A stretch of 64,000 nt of DNA, taken from NCBI GenBank assembly GCA_000753455.2, contig LM994670.1, positions 3,469,250 through 3,533,249 on the forward strand, read 5' to 3'. A program made the translations under genes and the position numbers. This stretch comes from Clostridium jeddahitimonense (GTDB lineage: Bacteria; Bacillota; Clostridia; Clostridiales; Clostridiaceae). Below, piece by piece: positions 19,078 through 27,627 of this stretch. Numbering within the stretch: position 1 is the first letter of the stretch; every line of letters begins with the position of its first letter. The notes under the pieces are model-generated. The model ran no database searches, was not told where the DNA came from, and worked only from the letters and a program-made list of their open reading frames with translations.

Positions 19078-19111
19078 AAGGGTGTTAGACATATTTTAGT
19101 CTAACCCCCTG
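19078..19111 (-). terminator. Intercistronic hairpin between scrA and scrB
   Basis: GGGTGTTAGAC and GTCTAACCCCC form a strong stem with an 8-nt loop just past the scrA stop. On the minus strand it is followed by TTGAACTTTT, a poor U-tract, so partial termination or protection of the scrA mRNA is more likely than full stop. Confidence 0.6.
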
Positions 19112-19121
19112 TGTTATTTTA

Positions 19122-20564
19122 TTAAGCTGCTTCTACTTCCTTATTAAACTTATTCATTTTTGATAATACTATTGTCATTACAAATGCTACTGCAAAAGAA
19201 ATTGCCATACCTATAATATATTGAACCATTGATTGAGGTCTAATCGCTATTATTCCTGGTAACCCTGCAGGTCCTTGTGATACTGCTAATACATTTGCAA
19301 AAGTTGTGTAAGCAGTTGAAACAGCAGCTCCTATCATAGCCGCATAGAATGGATAACGTAGCTTTAAGTTAACACCAAACATAGCTGGTTCTGTAATTCC
19401 TAATAAAGCTGATATTCCTGATGCTGAAGCAACACCCTTCATCTTTGTATCTTTATTTATAAAGAATACAGCTAAAGCTGATGCACCTTGAGCAATGTTA
19501 GACATTGCAGCTACTACGAATATAAATGTACCACCAGTTAAAGTCATATCAGCTAAAAGTTGAGTTTCTACTGCCATAAAACTATGATGCATTCCTGTAA
19601 CAACTACTGGTCCATAAACACCACCAAATATAGCTCCACCTATTGGCCCTAATGAGTTATATAAGAACATAATCCCGTCAGTTAATAAGTTACCAGCTCC
19701 ACGCATTATTGGTCCTACAACTACGAATGTTAAAATACCTGTTATAAATACTGAGAATAACGGTGTTAATAAGTTATCTAATACTGAAGGTATAACTTTA
19801 CGTAATGATTTTTCTACCTTAGCTAATATATAGATAGCTGCAAGAACTGGGAATACAGTACCTTGGTATCCAACCTTTTCTATAGTTAATCCAAGTATAT
19901 TCCAAGATGGAATTGTTCCTTCAAATAATGAAGCTCCATACCCCCATCCATTTAATAAATCTGGATGAACCATAAGCATTGCTATTACAGCACCTAAATA
20001 TTGATTTGCTCCAAAAATCTTCGCTGCTGAGAAACCAATTAATACAGGTAAAAATACAAATGCTGTATTAGCAAAAGTATTTATTAAACTTGCTAAATCT
20101 GCAATTTGAGGATAAGCTTCAATTAAAGACATACCTTCTATAAATAATCCTTGAGATGTTAAAATATTATTTATGCCCATTAATAAACCACCAGCAACTA
20201 TTGCAGGTATTATTGGTACAAATATATCAGCTAAACTTTTTAATATCCTTTGAAGTGGATTTAACTTTGTATCAGCTACTTTTTTAAGTTCTTCCTTGCT
20301 TGTTTCATTTAATCCAGATAATTTAATAAATTCTGCATAAACCTCATCAACAATTCCAGCACCTAAAATTATCTGAAATTGACCACCATTTAGGAAGCTT
20401 CCCTTTACTAACTCTATTGATTCAAGCTTTTTCTCATCTACTAACTCTTGATTACTTAATACAACTCTCAATCTTGTAGCACAATGAGCGGCACTTACTA
20501 AATTTTCTTTTCCACCTAGTACTTCTAAAATCTTAGAAGCTACTTTTGAATAATTTTTACTCAT
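19122..20564 (-). CDS. scrA: Sucrose-specific PTS EIIBC
   Basis: 480 residues. The N-terminal EIIB domain has its phosphocysteine at Cys28 (AAHCATRLR); a linker of about 90 residues leads to the EIIC domain (about 110-470) with ten or so membrane segments and the ITEPAMFG and GMHHSF motifs of the Glc superfamily. There is no EIIA domain, so a glucose-type EIIA encoded elsewhere is needed. It imports sucrose as sucrose-6-phosphate. First gene of the operon, preceded by two ScrR operator candidates. Confidence 0.92.
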   Translation of the reverse strand: MSKNYSKVASKILEVLGGKENLVSAAHCATRLRVVLSNQELVDEKKLESIELVKGSFLNGGQFQIILGAGIVDEVYAEFIKLSGLNETSKEELKKVADTKLNPLQRILKSLADIFVPIIPAIVAGGLLMGINNILTSQGLFIEGMSLIEAYPQIADLASLINTFANTAFVFLPVLIGFSAAKIFGANQYLGAVIAMLMVHPDLLNGWGYGASLFEGTIPSWNILGLTIEKVGYQGTVFPVLAAIYILAKVEKSLRKVIPSVLDNLLTPLFSVFITGILTFVVVGPIMRGAGNLLTDGIMFLYNSLGPIGGAIFGGVYGPVVVTGMHHSFMAVETQLLADMTLTGGTFIFVVAAMSNIAQGASALAVFFINKDTKMKGVASASGISALLGITEPAMFGVNLKLRYPFYAAMIGAAVSTAYTTFANVLAVSQGPAGLPGIIAIRPQSMVQYIIGMAISFAVAFVMTIVLSKMNKFNKEVEAA

Positions 20565-20584
20565 TTCTTATCCCCCTTACTTTA

Positions 20585-20601
20585 AGGTATCGTTCCCACA
20601 T
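20585..20601. promoter_or_regulatory. Candidate ScrR operator 1
   Basis: AGGTATCGTTCCCACAT is an imperfect palindrome centred on CG, typical of LacI-family sites. It is 21 bp upstream of the scrA start codon, and an identical 17-bp copy lies 81 bp further upstream. Confidence 0.7.
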
Positions 20602-20665
20602 TCCTTAAATCTTATTATTTATATTGTTTTATATTACTTCACAGATTATTAATCCTTATAATTAT

Positions 20666-20682
20666 GAGGTATCGTTCCCACA
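20666..20682. promoter_or_regulatory. Candidate ScrR operator 2
   Basis: Second identical 17-bp copy of the CG-centred site. With flanks it reads ATGAGGTATCGTTCCCACAT, symmetric at most positions. An 81-bp spacing suits looping by a LacI-type tetramer or two independent sites around the promoter. Confidence 0.7.
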
Positions 20683-20770
20683 TGAATCATAAAAATAATC
20701 TTGTAATCTTTTTCACCACCTTATTTTACAATCCTTTTTTTATTTTGTCCATAGTTTTTTTTTATTATTA

Positions 20771-21637
20771 CTAAAAAACTATTTTGTTTATACTATATTC
20801 ACTATTCTTATTTTTAAACTCCAATGGCGATACTTTAATGTTTTTTCTAAAGACTTTACTGAAGTAATTTCCACAAGAAAATCCAACCTTTTTAGCTATT
20901 GTTTCTATAGTATCATCAGTAGACAATATAAGTTCCATTGCCTTCTCAAGTCTAATCCTTATTAAATAGTTTCCTGGAGTTGTGCCCATCTCCGCCTTAA
21001 ACTTTCTTGATAAATGATACTTAGAAAGCTTTGTTATAGCAGTTAAATCATCCAGCCCTATCTGTTTATGATAATTTTTATTAATATAGTTTTTGCAAGC
21101 TACCACAGTAATATCTCTCTCCTCATTTATTACCTTGGTATTAAATTCATTTAGTAGCTCCATAATCAACTGATATCCATAGCTTGAACACTTATATATA
21201 CTATCTATCCTATCTTCTATTAATTCTCTATAAACATTAAACATAAGTGCTAAAAATTTTGAATCTTCGTCTATATGTATTATATTGCTTTCAGTACTAA
21301 TAAACTTATTTAAGAAAACATCTGCTTCTTTAGAAAACTCAATATATAATACCTCCCACTGTTTAGAATCTGGAGGCAATCTATAATAATGATTACCTGG
21401 TATATTTATTATAAAAGCATCTCCCTTGTTCAACCTATGACTTTTATCACCTATACATATTTCGCCCTCTCCATCAACTGTATATTGCAATACCCAATGC
21501 TCTGATGCTCTTTTTTTACTATCCCAAAAATATTTATGATCATCTATAATCTGCCACCCCATCCCCTTTATCATAATTAAGGGCATTGCTGATATAAAAT
21601 TTAACCCTACAGTAGTTCTCTTTAAATCTTTTAGCAA
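20771..21637 (-). CDS. AraC-family regulator (MsmR/RafR-like)
   Basis: 288 residues. N-terminal cupin (about 20-150, with WVLQYTVDGEGEI and GDAFIINIPGNHYY) and a C-terminal double HTH (about 185-285, LSRKFKAEMGTTPGNYL and NYFSKVFRKNIKVSPLEFK). Good GGAGGG ribosome binding site. Divergent from the GH36 alpha-galactosidase gene with 99 bp between, which contain paired TTTTACTCT repeats. Most likely the activator of the alpha-galactosidase gene in response to raffinose or melibiose-like sugars; the ligand is inferred from the neighbour. Confidence 0.88.
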   Translation of the reverse strand: MLKDLKRTTVGLNFISAMPLIMIKGMGWQIIDDHKYFWDSKKRASEHWVLQYTVDGEGEICIGDKSHRLNKGDAFIINIPGNHYYRLPPDSKQWEVLYIEFSKEADVFLNKFISTESNIIHIDEDSKFLALMFNVYRELIEDRIDSIYKCSSYGYQLIMELLNEFNTKVINEERDITVVACKNYINKNYHKQIGLDDLTAITKLSKYHLSRKFKAEMGTTPGNYLIRIRLEKAMELILSTDDTIETIAKKVGFSCGNYFSKVFRKNIKVSPLEFKNKNSEYSINKIVF

Positions 21638-21659
21638 TATATTACCCTCCCGCTTATTT

Positions 21660-21688
21660 TTTTACTCTTGTTTGCAATATTTTACTCT
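21660..21688 (+). promoter_or_regulatory. Paired TTTTACTCT direct repeats, AraC-type site
   Basis: TTTTACTCT occurs at 21660-21668 and 21680-21688, exactly 20 bp apart, in the divergent region between the AraC gene and the alpha-galactosidase gene. Tandem half sites two helical turns apart are the usual target of AraC-family proteins. Confidence 0.55.
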
Positions 21689-21736
21689 AATATTATTAAA
21701 TCATAGATAAAAATTTGAGAAAAGAGGTTTTAATAT

Positions 21737-23932
21737 ATGTCAATTATTTTTGATTCACACAATAATACCTTTCATCTACAAGGCAAAAATACAAGCTATA
21801 TTTTTCAAGTCATAAGAGGTGGCTACTTAGCTCATTTATATTGGGGGCATAAAATTAGAAATTATAATATGTCAAATCCCTTAAGCTTTATTGACAGAGG
21901 ATTTTGCGCTAATCCTTTCGCTGACGACAGAAAATTTTCATTAGATACAATACCGCAAGAATATACCACATATGGCAATGGTGATTTTAGAATACCTACT
22001 TATGAAATACAGTTAGAGAATGGTTCAACTATTACTAACTTAACTTATGTAAGCCATAAAATATTTAAAGGTAAACCAGCACTTAATGGACTTCCTAGCG
22101 TATATACTTTAAGTGATGATGAGGCTGAAACCCTTGAAGTTACCCTTGAAGATGATATAGCTGGAGTTAGAGCTATGCTGTTATATACAGTTTTTAATGA
22201 TTTTAACGTCATAACACGTTCAGTTATTTTTGAGAATATTGGATGTGAAAATATAAACCTTTTAAGAGCATTAAGTGCATCCGTTGATTTCAGAGATGAT
22301 GATTTTCAACTTATAACACTTTATGGCGCCCATACAAATGAAAAAAATATCTGTAGAAGAAATATTGTACCTGGAATTCAAATGGTAGATAGCGCTAGAG
22401 GTGCTAGTAGTCCTCAGCAAGCTCCTTTTCTAGCCTTAGTAAGAAACAATACAACCGAAACAACTGGTGAGGTTTACTCATTTAATTTTGTATACTCAGG
22501 TAATTTTACAGGTCAAGTTGAAGTAGACCAATATAAAAATACAAGAGTTGCCATGGGAATAAATCCATTTCAATTCAACTGGCTACTAGAACCTGGTAAA
22601 TGCTTTCAAACTCCAGAGGTTATTATGACTTACTCATCAAATGGCCTAGATGAAATGTCCCAAGAATACCATAAACTATATACAACTCGTTTATGTAGAG
22701 GAAATTTCCAAAATAAACCTAGACCAATCCTAATAAATAACTGGGAAGCAACATACTTTGATTTTAATGCTGAAAAGCTTAAAGATATTATAAAATCTGC
22801 AAAAGATCTTGGAATTGAGTTATTTGTTTTAGATGATGGATGGTTTGGTAAAAGAGATAATGATTTGTCATCTCTTGGCGATTGGTTTGTTGATAAAAAA
22901 AAGCTTCCTAATGGATTAGAAGATATAGCTTCATATGCAAATAGCCTTGGTATGGAATTTGGATTATGGTTTGAACCTGAAATGATTTCTCAAGATAGTG
23001 ATTTATATAGAAAGAATCCTGATTGGTGTATTCATACTCCTAATAGAGATCCAATAGTAGGTAGAAACCAACTCGTTTTAGATCTATCTAGACAGGATGT
23101 ATGTGATTATTTAATAGAATCTATAGCAGATATTTTATCAAAAAATAATATTACCTATGTTAAATGGGATATGAATAGACATATGACTCATATTGGATCT
23201 TCTGCCTTAGAACCATCAAGACAACGTGAAGTTCCTCATCGTTATATACTTGGACTATATCATATAATGGAGACTCTTGTTTCAAGATTCCCTAATGTAC
23301 TATTTGAAAGCTGTTCAAGTGGTGGTGGTAGATTTGATGCTGGAATGCTTTATTATATGCCTCAAACTTGGACTAGCGATAACACTGATGCTATTTGTAG
23401 ATTAAAAATACAGTATGGTACAAGTCTTCTTTATCCTCCAATAACTATTGGAGCTCATATTTCAACTTGTCCTAACCATCAAGTCGGTAGAGTAACTCCA
23501 CTAGAAACAAGAGGCCATGTAGCTATGTCAGGTAATCTTGGCTATGAATTAGATTTAACTAATCTTACAGATGAAGAAAAACTACTAATAAAAGAGCAAA
23601 TTTCAAAATACAAAGAAATTCGTAATACAATACAATTTGGTAGATTCCATAGAATTTTATCACCATTTGAAGGTAATGAAACGGCATGGAACTTTATATC
23701 AAAAGATGAAAAGGAAGTGGTTGCCTTCTACTTTAAAACATTATCAGAACCAGCACCTTCTATAACTACACTAAAACTTAAAGGATTAGATCCAAATAGA
23801 AATTACATTAACTTAGACACATCAGAAATATTTGGTGGGGATGAATTAATTCATGTAGGAATAACATTACCTAGAATAAAAAAAGACTTTATAAGTTTAA
23901 TGTTTCACTTTAAAAGCTTAGATGATTATTAA
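21737..23932 (+). CDS. Alpha-galactosidase GH36 (first copy)
   Basis: 731 residues, no signal peptide. N-terminal beta-supersandwich (about 1-330), TIM barrel (about 330-640), C-terminal beta domain. Conserved VLDDGWFGKR; nucleophile Asp478 in YVKWDMNRH; acid/base Asp548 in TSDNTDA; CSSGGGRFD between them. Length and motifs fit the tetrameric Gram-positive GH36 enzymes that act on melibiose, raffinose and galacto-oligosaccharides. Divergent from its presumed AraC activator; AGAGG ribosome binding site. No transporter gene is linked directly. Confidence 0.92.
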   Translation: MSIIFDSHNNTFHLQGKNTSYIFQVIRGGYLAHLYWGHKIRNYNMSNPLSFIDRGFCANPFADDRKFSLDTIPQEYTTYGNGDFRIPTYEIQLENGSTITNLTYVSHKIFKGKPALNGLPSVYTLSDDEAETLEVTLEDDIAGVRAMLLYTVFNDFNVITRSVIFENIGCENINLLRALSASVDFRDDDFQLITLYGAHTNEKNICRRNIVPGIQMVDSARGASSPQQAPFLALVRNNTTETTGEVYSFNFVYSGNFTGQVEVDQYKNTRVAMGINPFQFNWLLEPGKCFQTPEVIMTYSSNGLDEMSQEYHKLYTTRLCRGNFQNKPRPILINNWEATYFDFNAEKLKDIIKSAKDLGIELFVLDDGWFGKRDNDLSSLGDWFVDKKKLPNGLEDIASYANSLGMEFGLWFEPEMISQDSDLYRKNPDWCIHTPNRDPIVGRNQLVLDLSRQDVCDYLIESIADILSKNNITYVKWDMNRHMTHIGSSALEPSRQREVPHRYILGLYHIMETLVSRFPNVLFESCSSGGGRFDAGMLYYMPQTWTSDNTDAICRLKIQYGTSLLYPPITIGAHISTCPNHQVGRVTPLETRGHVAMSGNLGYELDLTNLTDEEKLLIKEQISKYKEIRNTIQFGRFHRILSPFEGNETAWNFISKDEKEVVAFYFKTLSEPAPSITTLKLKGLDPNRNYINLDTSEIFGGDELIHVGITLPRIKKDFISLMFHFKSLDDY

Positions 23933-23949
23933 TTTAATTTCATTTTAAA

Positions 23950-23976
23950 AAGTAGGGAATAAATTATTCCCTACTT
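23950..23976. terminator. Bidirectional terminator
   Basis: AAGTAGGGAAT and ATTCCCTACTT pair perfectly around AAATT, between the convergent alpha-galactosidase and short-chain dehydrogenase genes. An A-rich flank on the left and a T-rich flank on the right serve both directions. Confidence 0.78.
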
Positions 23977-23996
23977 GAATTATTAAGTATACTTAT

Positions 23997-24896
23997 CTAA
24001 GACCCAGATATTGTTCCACCATTAGGGTGAAGAATCTGCCCGGACATATAGCTAGAATCATCACTTGCTAAAAATACAAAACTTGTTGCAACTTCAAATG
24101 GCTGACCAGCCCTATTCATAGGAGTATCATTACCGAAGGTCTCCACTTGCTCAGCAGAAAAAGATGATACAATCAAAGGTGTCCATATAGGTCCTGGTGC
24201 TACTCCATTTACCCTTATTCCTTTGCTTACTAATGATTGAGAAAGAGATCTTGTAAAAGTCATAACTGCTCCCTTAGTTGCACTATAATCTATAAGCAGT
24301 GGGTGTCCTTCATATGCTGTAACAGAAGTTGTATTAATTATACTTGCTCCTTCTTTTAAATATGGAAGTACTGCCTTTGTCATATAAAAATAAGAATATA
24401 TGTTGGTTTTAAAAGTGGTATCTAGCTGTTCTGCTGTAATGTCTAATATGCTATTTTGAATAAATTGAACTCCATGATTATTTACTAATATGTCAATCTT
24501 TCCAAAGCACTCTATAGTCTTTTCAACAACCACCTTTGACATCTTCTCTTCTTTTAAGTCTCCACGTATTAATATACATCTTCTGCCTAGGTTTTCTATA
24601 ACATACTTAGTTTCATCTGCATCCCTATCCTCACAAAGATATGAGATTGCAATATCTGATCCTTCTTTAGCAAATGCATAAGCTACAGCTCTACCGATTC
24701 CACTATCTCCACCAGTAATAATTGCTACCTTCCCCTGTAATTTGTCACTTTCACAATAGTACGGATTACTTGATATAGGCCTAGGCTTCATAATATACTC
24801 AAGACCAGGCTGAGATTCCTGATGCTGAGGTGGAAATGATACTTTTATTTCTTTACATTGTTGCTTTACACCTATACTTTTATAAACTGGATACAT
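23997..24896 (-). CDS. Short-chain dehydrogenase/reductase (general-stress SDR type)
   Basis: 299 residues. A ~45-residue N-terminal extension rich in Pro/Gln (FPPQHQESQPG) precedes the Rossmann core. Cofactor motif TGGDSGIG, NNHG at the fourth strand, catalytic Ser in NTTSVTAYEG, and YSATK with Tyr/Lys near residue 210. This layout matches the stress-induced SDRs such as Bacillus YdaD (GSP39), YhdF and YhxC. The natural substrate is unknown. Monocistronic, convergent with the alpha-galactosidase gene. Confidence 0.85.
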   Translation of the reverse strand: MYPVYKSIGVKQQCKEIKVSFPPQHQESQPGLEYIMKPRPISSNPYYCESDKLQGKVAIITGGDSGIGRAVAYAFAKEGSDIAISYLCEDRDADETKYVIENLGRRCILIRGDLKEEKMSKVVVEKTIECFGKIDILVNNHGVQFIQNSILDITAEQLDTTFKTNIYSYFYMTKAVLPYLKEGASIINTTSVTAYEGHPLLIDYSATKGAVMTFTRSLSQSLVSKGIRVNGVAPGPIWTPLIVSSFSAEQVETFGNDTPMNRAGQPFEVATSFVFLASDDSSYMSGQILHPNGGTISGS

Positions 24897-24973
24897 ATAA
24901 CACCACCTTAATTAACACTTTATAAATAGAAACTTAATTCAATATAAATTATGCTAATAATTAGATTTTGTTA

Positions 24974-25122
24974 TTATAATTTAAGTTTATAAAAAGAATT
25001 ATCTACTCTATGCATATCTTCCCACTTATATAAATCCACTTCACAATGATCAGTAAGTGTAAAACCACTTATCCATTTTTCAATTGCAGTTATACATATC
25101 TCATCTACAGAATTATGAACTT
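24974..25122 (-). pseudogene. Fragment of a PHP-family phosphatase gene
   Basis: The minus strand encodes about 47 residues (from a HNSVDEICITAIEK segment through TDHCEVDLYK to VDNSFYKLKL and a stop) that match residues ~19-62 of the intact PHP protein at 26598-27416, in DNA as well as protein. There is no start codon; an in-frame TAG precedes it, and the homology ends at its stop. The N-terminal metal-binding HxH is missing. Remnant of a duplication or of gene replacement. The rest of 24897-25208 shows no other gene; it should contain the dehydrogenase promoter. Confidence 0.8.
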
Positions 25123-25220
25123 TTTGCAACTACTTATTTATTGTTTCATGTAATATCTATTAAATTTATCTAATATATAATATAAACATTACTTATTATA
25201 TAATTTATGTGAGAAATAGA

Positions 25221-25433
25221 ATGGGAAATAAAAAGAATTTTTTAAACAAAATATCTAATGGTATAGAACGTAATATTAATAAATTCAATCTTCTAGTATT
25301 GGCCACTTCATTAATAACCTTAAATACAGTATTCATAGGAATTGGTACATTTAATGTAGCTGTAACAAACTTATCAAATTATGGTACATTTATTAAGCTA
25401 CGTGAAAGGAAAATAAAAAAGTTAAAAAATTAA
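25221..25433 (+). CDS. Small hypothetical membrane protein
   Basis: About 70 residues: a basic N-terminus (MGNKKNFLNK), one hydrophobic segment (LLVLATSLITLNTVFIG) and a very basic tail (RERKIKKLKN). A GTG at 25209 is an alternative start; neither has a good ribosome binding site. I do not recognise the family. The gene may be real, since the composition is protein-like, but it could be chance in this AT-rich gap. It lies between the PHP gene fragment and the HAD phosphatase. Confidence 0.35.
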   Translation: MGNKKNFLNKISNGIERNINKFNLLVLATSLITLNTVFIGIGTFNVAVTNLSNYGTFIKLRERKIKKLKN

Positions 25434-25632
25434 TATTAAAGAACTATTCTTCATATGTCGTAATTCATGGAATCTTGCATCTTTTTATATCAATATTACT
25501 GTACAGGCATTCATTTACTATTGATTTTCAAATTCAGGAAATATGTTTCATTCTTTTTGTGCTATATTACTAATAAGTAGTAATTACAATGTAAAAATCA
25601 TGATAAAAAGAGATAAAATGGGAGAAAAATAA

Positions 25633-26433
25633 ATGAGTAAAAAGGTAGCTTTTTTTGATATCGATGGAACAATGGTTAATGTACCAAATGGATTATTACA
25701 TCCAACACCAGAAACAGTACGTGTATTAAATAAGTTTAAGAAACAAGGAAACTATATTGTCGTTGCAACCGCTAGAGGAATCGTTCCAGATACTATAAAA
25801 GGTATTAATTTTGACGGTTATATTTATAATGATGGGCACTATATTATTTTTGATAATGATATTTTAATAGATGATTTATTTTCTTGTGACGAGGTGCAAA
25901 TGCAACTTGATGCATACTCAAAATTTGATGGACGTTTCATGTTTAGTGGACATGCAGATACTTGGAATAGCTTTTTAGATGATCCTCTTGTTATTGATCA
26001 TCGTGAAATGTTTTCAGGAACAAAGGAAAGACCAACAGGAGTTATCGAAGAATTTAAGGCAAATGATGTTCAAGCAGTAGCTTGTTGTGTATTATTTGAT
26101 AGTGTTGAAAAGTTAGATAATTGTTTTAATGAATTAAAAGAAACTTTTACAATGGTACCTTATCGTACTGGATTAATTAGAATGGATGTCTATCGTAAAG
26201 GATTTACTAAAGGAACTGCTTGTGATTACCTATATAAAAAATTAGGAATTGAAAAGGAAAATAGCTATGCCTTTGGTGATGGCATAAACGATAAAGAAAT
26301 GTTAGAGCTTGTAGGTAATGGTATCGCCATGGGTAATGGTTTAGAAGAAATCAAGAAAATTGCTGATGATGTGACAGATACTGTAGATAATGACGGTATT
26401 GCTAAAGCATTTAAGAAATATTTTAACATTTAA
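25633..26433 (+). CDS. HAD-superfamily (Cof/IIB) phosphatase
   Basis: 266 residues. Motif I FFDIDGTMV (Asp9, Asp11), a type IIB cap in the middle, and motifs III/IV at the end (conserved Lys, then FGDGINDKEML). These cytoplasmic enzymes hydrolyse sugar phosphates and similar small phosphates. GGGAG ribosome binding site. Five of eight arginine codons are CGT, unlike the AGA-rich neighbours, and it lies between a PHP gene fragment and the intact PHP gene; recent acquisition is possible. Confidence 0.87.
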   Translation: MSKKVAFFDIDGTMVNVPNGLLHPTPETVRVLNKFKKQGNYIVVATARGIVPDTIKGINFDGYIYNDGHYIIFDNDILIDDLFSCDEVQMQLDAYSKFDGRFMFSGHADTWNSFLDDPLVIDHREMFSGTKERPTGVIEEFKANDVQAVACCVLFDSVEKLDNCFNELKETFTMVPYRTGLIRMDVYRKGFTKGTACDYLYKKLGIEKENSYAFGDGINDKEMLELVGNGIAMGNGLEEIKKIADDVTDTVDNDGIAKAFKKYFNI

Positions 26434-26480
26434 AAAGCTTGTAAATTTAATAGTATAATCATAAATAGATTTCCTATAAT

Positions 26481-26526
26481 GTAAGCATAGATAAATATCA
26501 CATTAGTGATAAGCATCTATGCTTAC
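26481..26526 (+). terminator. Long hairpin after the HAD gene
   Basis: GTAAGCATAGAT and ATCTATGCTTAC form the outer stem, and TATCAC/GTGATA an inner stem. It is 47 bp past the HAD stop and convergent with the PHP gene. The following T-run is weak, so it may be a two-way terminator. Confidence 0.55.
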
Positions 26527-26597
26527 TTTGTATAAAACTAAATCTATCTACATCTATAACTTATTTTTTATACTAATATGATTAAATCTATGTGAAA

Positions 26598-27416
26598 TTA
26601 TAATCTTATTTTAATCATATTAGCTTTTCTCTCTCTATAAAATGAATAATACTTAAATCCTATATAATCCAAGAACTCCAATGAAACTGGAAAATCAGCA
26701 GCTATATCATTAATCCTATGGCTATCTGAACCTATAGTAATTAACTCTCCACCAAAATCTAAATATCTCTTCATTAATTCTATCGTTGGAAATGGCTTTT
26801 TTATATTTTGTCTAAGCCCTGATGTATTAAGCTCTAAGGCTTTCCCCCTATTTATTACAGTCTTAAATATTTCATCAATTATATCCATATATTTTGCTAA
26901 ATCTATCTTTACATTATAAACACCTTCTATGTATCTTAAAGGGTAAGTAAGATGTGCAGCTGTATCAAAATCACATATAGTAACCATTTCTAAATAGTAC
27001 TTAAAATATCTATCTAATAAATCATTAACTTCCCTAATACTCATATTAGAATAATTAACATTACATAAATCTCCTGAATCTCCTATTCCATGAGTTGATG
27101 CAATTACAAAATCATAATTATGCTTATTTATAATTTCCTTTGAAAGTTCAATATTATAGTTAGGTTGTCCTAATTCTATGCCTGCTGAAAGTGTAAGAAT
27201 ATCTTTGTACTTTTCTTTAGCTAATGTTATATCTCTAAAGGAATTATCCACTCTATTTATGTATTCATCTTTATACAAATCTACTTCGCAATGATCTGTA
27301 AGTGCAAAACCACTTATCCCCTTTTCAATTGCAGTTATACACATCTGCTCTACAGAATTATGCCCATCATGTGAATTATTTGAATGACAATGACTATCAT
27401 ATATATTATTAAACAT
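26598..27416 (-). CDS. PHP-domain phosphatase (HisJ-type histidinol-phosphatase family)
   Basis: 272 residues. PHP metal motifs: DSHCHSNNSHDG (His9, His11), TDHCEVD, the central TAGIELGQ-like SAGIELGQPN, STHGIGD and a C-terminal IGSDSHR. The family includes HisJ histidinol-phosphatase and other phosphoesterases. No histidine genes are nearby, so the substrate is open. It lies downstream of ugpB, separated by a 133-bp imperfect palindrome. A fragment of a second copy lies at 24974-25122. Confidence 0.82.
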   Translation of the reverse strand: MFNNIYDSHCHSNNSHDGHNSVEQMCITAIEKGISGFALTDHCEVDLYKDEYINRVDNSFRDITLAKEKYKDILTLSAGIELGQPNYNIELSKEIINKHNYDFVIASTHGIGDSGDLCNVNYSNMSIREVNDLLDRYFKYYLEMVTICDFDTAAHLTYPLRYIEGVYNVKIDLAKYMDIIDEIFKTVINRGKALELNTSGLRQNIKKPFPTIELMKRYLDFGGELITIGSDSHRINDIAADFPVSLEFLDYIGFKYYSFYRERKANMIKIRL

Positions 27417-27452
27417 TACCTATTATCCTCTCTTCATATATAAATTCTTATA

Positions 27453-27585
27453 GACCTTTAAGTTTAATTTTATGTTTGTCATAGTAAATGTTAATATGTA
27501 ATACTTACTTCGGCACTAATTCATTAGTATAAATATTACATATAAACAAAAACCTATAACATAACTTAATTTTAACTTAAAGGTC
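27453..27585. repeat. 133-bp imperfect palindrome, MITE-like or long hairpin
   Basis: The ends are GACCTTTAAGTT and AACTTAAAGGTC. Moving inward, the arms match again at TATGTT, ATAG, TGTT and ATATGTAATA, leaving a centre of about 25 nt. It nearly fills the gap between ugpB and the PHP gene. No clear target-site duplication is seen, so a mobile MITE is only one option. As RNA it would fold into one long stem after ugpB. Confidence 0.6.
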
Positions 27586-27627
27586 CTTTTAATTTAAGGG
27601 AGAAATCAAATTATTATTATTTACCTT

